From an uncultured Acidobacteriia bacterium (GTDB taxonomy: Bacteria > Acidobacteriota > Terriglobia > Bryobacterales > Bryobacteraceae), in contig CAIXXM010000075.1 in assembly GCA_903923395.1 (NCBI GenBank), positions 1 through 35,395 on the forward strand: a DNA stretch of 35,395 bases, written 5' to 3'. Both the position numbers and the translations under genes were made by a program. Shown in pieces: positions 33,502-35,395 of this stretch. Numbering within the stretch: position 1 is the stretch's first letter; every line of letters begins with the position of its first letter. The notes under the pieces were generated by a model that saw only the letters and a list, made by a program, of their open reading frames with translations, ran no database searches and was not told where the DNA came from.

Positions 33502-34770
33502 TCAAAACATACGCCAAAGCGATTCCGGTGCTTTGGCTAACTTGAACTGCCGGTACCACGCACATACGGGATACAGCAAAATCAACCCTCCCAGCCAGAC
33601 CGGATAAGTGACCCACAGCGGAGCAGCTTCACGGAAGAACAGAAAGCCGGTCACTGCGAACAGATAGAGATGAACGATATAGAAGAATAAAGGCGTCTGC
33701 CCAAAGACCATCAGCGGCGATTTTGCGCTGCGGTAGAGGCCCGGCAGACACATCAGTGCCGCCAGCAACAGCAGATCCACTCCCACCGAAAGCGTCCAGA
33801 AAACCAGCGAGGGCGGATACTTCACGTTATTGAGAAACTCGATCCAGCTGTTATCGCGAGGTAACTGCAGGTTCCCCCACCCGCCCGCGAAACGCACCAA
33901 CATCGCGAAGCCAACCATCGCCAGACCCAGCCCGGACACCAGCGCCGGAGACGAACCCGCGCGCTGCTTCCACCAGTAACCAAAACACATCCCGCAAGCT
34001 GCCACACCCAGCCAGGGAATCACGGGATAAACGCCCACCATATGCCCCGAAAGTCCCAGTTCCAGCAGAATCGTTTTCCAGAGAGGCCCCACCGCACCAT
34101 CCGCCGGAAGCAAGGAGTTTGTCGCCGCAACACAGAGCACTCCGGCAACGGCCCAAACCCGGACTCCAAAACGCAGCAGCACCGAACACGCCATCATCAC
34201 AACGCCCAGATTGCTCATCTTGATAAAGCCCCAGTAGGAAGGCAGCCCATCCATCGGTGGCGGCATGGACATCGTGGCCAGCCGCACCGCCGGTCCTTTG
34301 AGAAAGGATTGCGCCAGCACCACAGGGTTTTCGAGAAACTGGCCCACCAGGAAAAGCGCAAAGCCACGCGCCGCAAGCTTCTGCAGGATCTGTAACTCCG
34401 TCCAGCCGCGACCGCGCCGCGAAGCCGCAAACCAAACCACCGCCGCCCCCATCAGAAAACAGAAGCCTGGCGCGCAAAGGTGGGTAATCAGGCGGGTAAT
34501 AAACGGAAACACGCTGTGATACCGGCTGATCGCACCGTTGAAGAACTCCGCCCCGTGCTGCCGCGAGACATAAGCGTTCGAATCATCGATCGCCATGATG
34601 ATCATAATCAAACCGCGCAGTGCATCAACAGCATAAAAACGGCTGCCGGGGCTGGCATTTTTGATCTCATCGGCATACTGTCTTCGATGTGGCCGTTCTG
34701 CGCCGAAGCAACACGCTGCCAAGCAGCAGGCTTGTGCCGCACAGCAACATACTTGCCGGTTCGGGAGCAT
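33502..34770 (-). CDS. DUF1624-like (HGSNAT-type) membrane acyltransferase, start uncertain
   Basis: A multi-span membrane protein of about 390-420 residues in the DUF1624/heparan-alpha-glucosaminide N-acetyltransferase group, which transfers acyl groups to sugars across the membrane. Homology starts at SRFYAVDALRGLIMIIMAID near 34640 and runs to the end, with about nine hydrophobic segments. Where the family usually has a His after the Asp (MALDH), this one has DD (MAIDDSNAY). No ATG, GTG or TTG exists in frame within the ~30 codons before the conserved block; the nearest are a TTG at 34722 and the ATG at 34770, both inside the PEP-CTERM gene on the same strand. I list 34770 as the closest ATG; a rare start near 34660 or an indel is equally possible. 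Confidence 0.6.
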   Translation of the reverse strand: MLPNRQVCCCAAQACCLAACCFGAERPHRRQYADEIKNASPGSRFYAVDALRGLIMIIMAIDDSNAYVSRQHGAEFFNGAISRYHSVFPFITRLITHLCAPGFCFLMGAAVVWFAASRRGRGWTELQILQKLAARGFALFLVGQFLENPVVLAQSFLKGPAVRLATMSMPPPMDGLPSYWGFIKMSNLGVVMMACSVLLRFGVRVWAVAGVLCVAATNSLLPADGAVGPLWKTILLELGLSGHMVGVYPVIPWLGVAACGMCFGYWWKQRAGSSPALVSGLGLAMVGFAMLVRFAGGWGNLQLPRDNSWIEFLNNVKYPPSLVFWTLSVGVDLLLLAALMCLPGLYRSAKSPLMVFGQTPLFFYIVHLYLFAVTGFLFFREAAPLWVTYPVWLGGLILLYPVCAWYRQFKLAKAPESLWRMF

Positions 34771-35248
34771 TGCTATCCACCGCGCCGCTGGTGGATATGG
34801 TGCCGCCGAAGCCCATGTACTGCTGCATGGAGAAGGTGGGAAATTCAATCGTCTGACTCAATTGCAGGTTCACTGCGGAAACTGTCGCGGCCCCAGGGGC
34901 AGCAGGCATACTGAGACCGAAACTCAAGTCATACCCGTTATTGCCCACAAAGCTCAAGTAATTGCTCCCCACACCGCCGTAAACATGGAAACTGTCATTG
35001 AACGTCTGCGGTGCCGAACCGCCACTCAAGACGATATTCACATTCCGGAAGCTATTGCTGGTTTCGCTGTAGATGAAGCTTCCACTCAGGTTGCCGCCAT
35101 CCACGGAACCGCCCACGTTCCAGGTTGTATAAATCTCCGCCTGCGCACTGGACGCAATCATTCCACCGGCCAGCAGTAGTCCGGCAAACATCTTCCCAAA
35201 CCCGCCACTCCTGCGCACCACGCGATCCTTTGTTCCATCCGTCTTCAT
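34667..35248 (-). CDS. PEP-CTERM sorting domain protein
   Basis: A 193-residue exported protein. After a short charged leader (MKTDGTKDRVVRRSGGF) comes the signal segment MFAGLLLAGGMIASSAQAE. The mature part is beta-rich, full of Gly/Ser/Asn, with no catalytic motif. The end is a PEP-CTERM signal: APEPASMLLCGTSLLLGSVL followed by LRRR. The ATG at 35248 has AGGAGA six bases upstream; an upstream in-frame start at 35263 is less likely. Its last bases overlap the extended frame of the downstream membrane protein. Together with the gene at 19137 it shows that the host uses exosortase sorting, although no exosortase gene lies in this window. Confidence 0.85.
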   Translation of the reverse strand: MKTDGTKDRVVRRSGGFGKMFAGLLLAGGMIASSAQAEIYTTWNVGGSVDGGNLSGSFIYSETSNSFRNVNIVLSGGSAPQTFNDSFHVYGGVGSNYLSFVGNNGYDLSFGLSMPAAPGAATVSAVNLQLSQTIEFPTFSMQQYMGFGGTISTSGAVDSNAPEPASMLLCGTSLLLGSVLLRRRTATSKTVCR

Positions 35249-35260
35249 AATTTCTCCTCG

Positions 35261-35304
35261 CAATTCTTGCTAAGAGATTTCCCGCCGAAGGTAACAAAGA
35301 ATTG
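35261..35304 (-). promoter_or_regulatory. 8-bp inverted repeat upstream of PEP-CTERM gene
   Basis: CAATTCTT (35261-35268) and AAGAATTG (35297-35304) are perfect inverted copies 28 bases apart in the leader of the gene starting at 35248. Next to it on the minus strand is AAAATAAAATCC, similar to the AATAAAAT found before the other PEP-CTERM gene. The rest of the window (35305-35395) shows nothing recognisable. Confidence 0.3.
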
Positions 35305-35395
35305 GATTTTATTTTCAAATGCGGCCTCATCCGCAGGTCAGCCACCCGCCAGAGTAAACTCAGAGTTAGTGCTCTCAACGCCGTGCTGACTCCCG

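Overview
The window looks like chromosomal DNA of an acidobacterium of the Solibacter/Bryobacter kind (phylum Acidobacteriota). This is inferred from gene families, not from a marker gene. The pointers are two PEP-CTERM surface proteins, an ECF sigma factor of the type paired with a TPR Ser/Thr kinase, Tat-exported Gfo/Idh/MocA enzymes, a large secreted HExxHxxGxxH protease with a QDxPA-type leader, and a planctomycete-style c-type cytochrome domain fused to a SUMF1 domain. Coding DNA is mostly GC-rich with GC-rich third positions, with one clear exception described below. No tRNA, rRNA, insertion sequence, CRISPR array or replication origin was seen.

Layout. 1-5064 (+) holds the end of a gluconate 2-dehydrogenase subunit 3-like gene with a damaged 5' end, an exported S41 peptidase, an exported amine-oxidase-like flavoprotein and a Tat-exported Gfo/Idh/MocA dehydrogenase. 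5125-7642 (-) and 7677-8543 (+) form a divergent carbohydrate-type group: cytochrome c/SUMF1 fusion, second Gfo/Idh/MocA protein, sugar phosphate isomerase/epimerase-like TIM barrel. 8630-10275 is a small stress module: a DUF1348 (NTF2-like) protein coupled to an AhpD-like CxxC peroxidase, divergent from a CGNR zinc-finger regulator, with a 10-bp inverted repeat in the control region.

10277-12027 (-) is the most unusual part. An OLD/RecF-like ATPase overlaps by ATGA a small protein with TOPRIM-like acidic motifs. The pair has clearly lower third-position GC than its neighbours, sits one base from a convergent gene, and its ATPase ends in QLDLF, a match to the bacterial sliding-clamp binding consensus. 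I read it as a candidate two-gene genome-surveillance or anti-phage unit. 12068-15797 (-) then has an esterase/SMP-30 fusion lipoprotein, an FkbM methyltransferase and a signal-peptide-bearing 2-hydroxyacid dehydrogenase. 15816-19060 is a divergent ku-ligD pair for non-homologous end joining.

19137-23033 (-) has a PEP-CTERM protein, a long TPR lipoprotein resembling PrsT and a zinc-ribbon membrane protein. 23340-27525 (-) is a tightly overlapped valS-nadC-birA operon. 27699-30868 (+) is an ECF sigma factor followed by its Ser/Thr kinase, whose reading frame is broken in three places. The window closes with a zinc metalloprotease (+), a DUF1624-like membrane acyltransferase (-) with no clear start, and a second PEP-CTERM gene (-). 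Convergent ends at 5064/5125, 8543/8630 and 19060/19137 carry hairpins.
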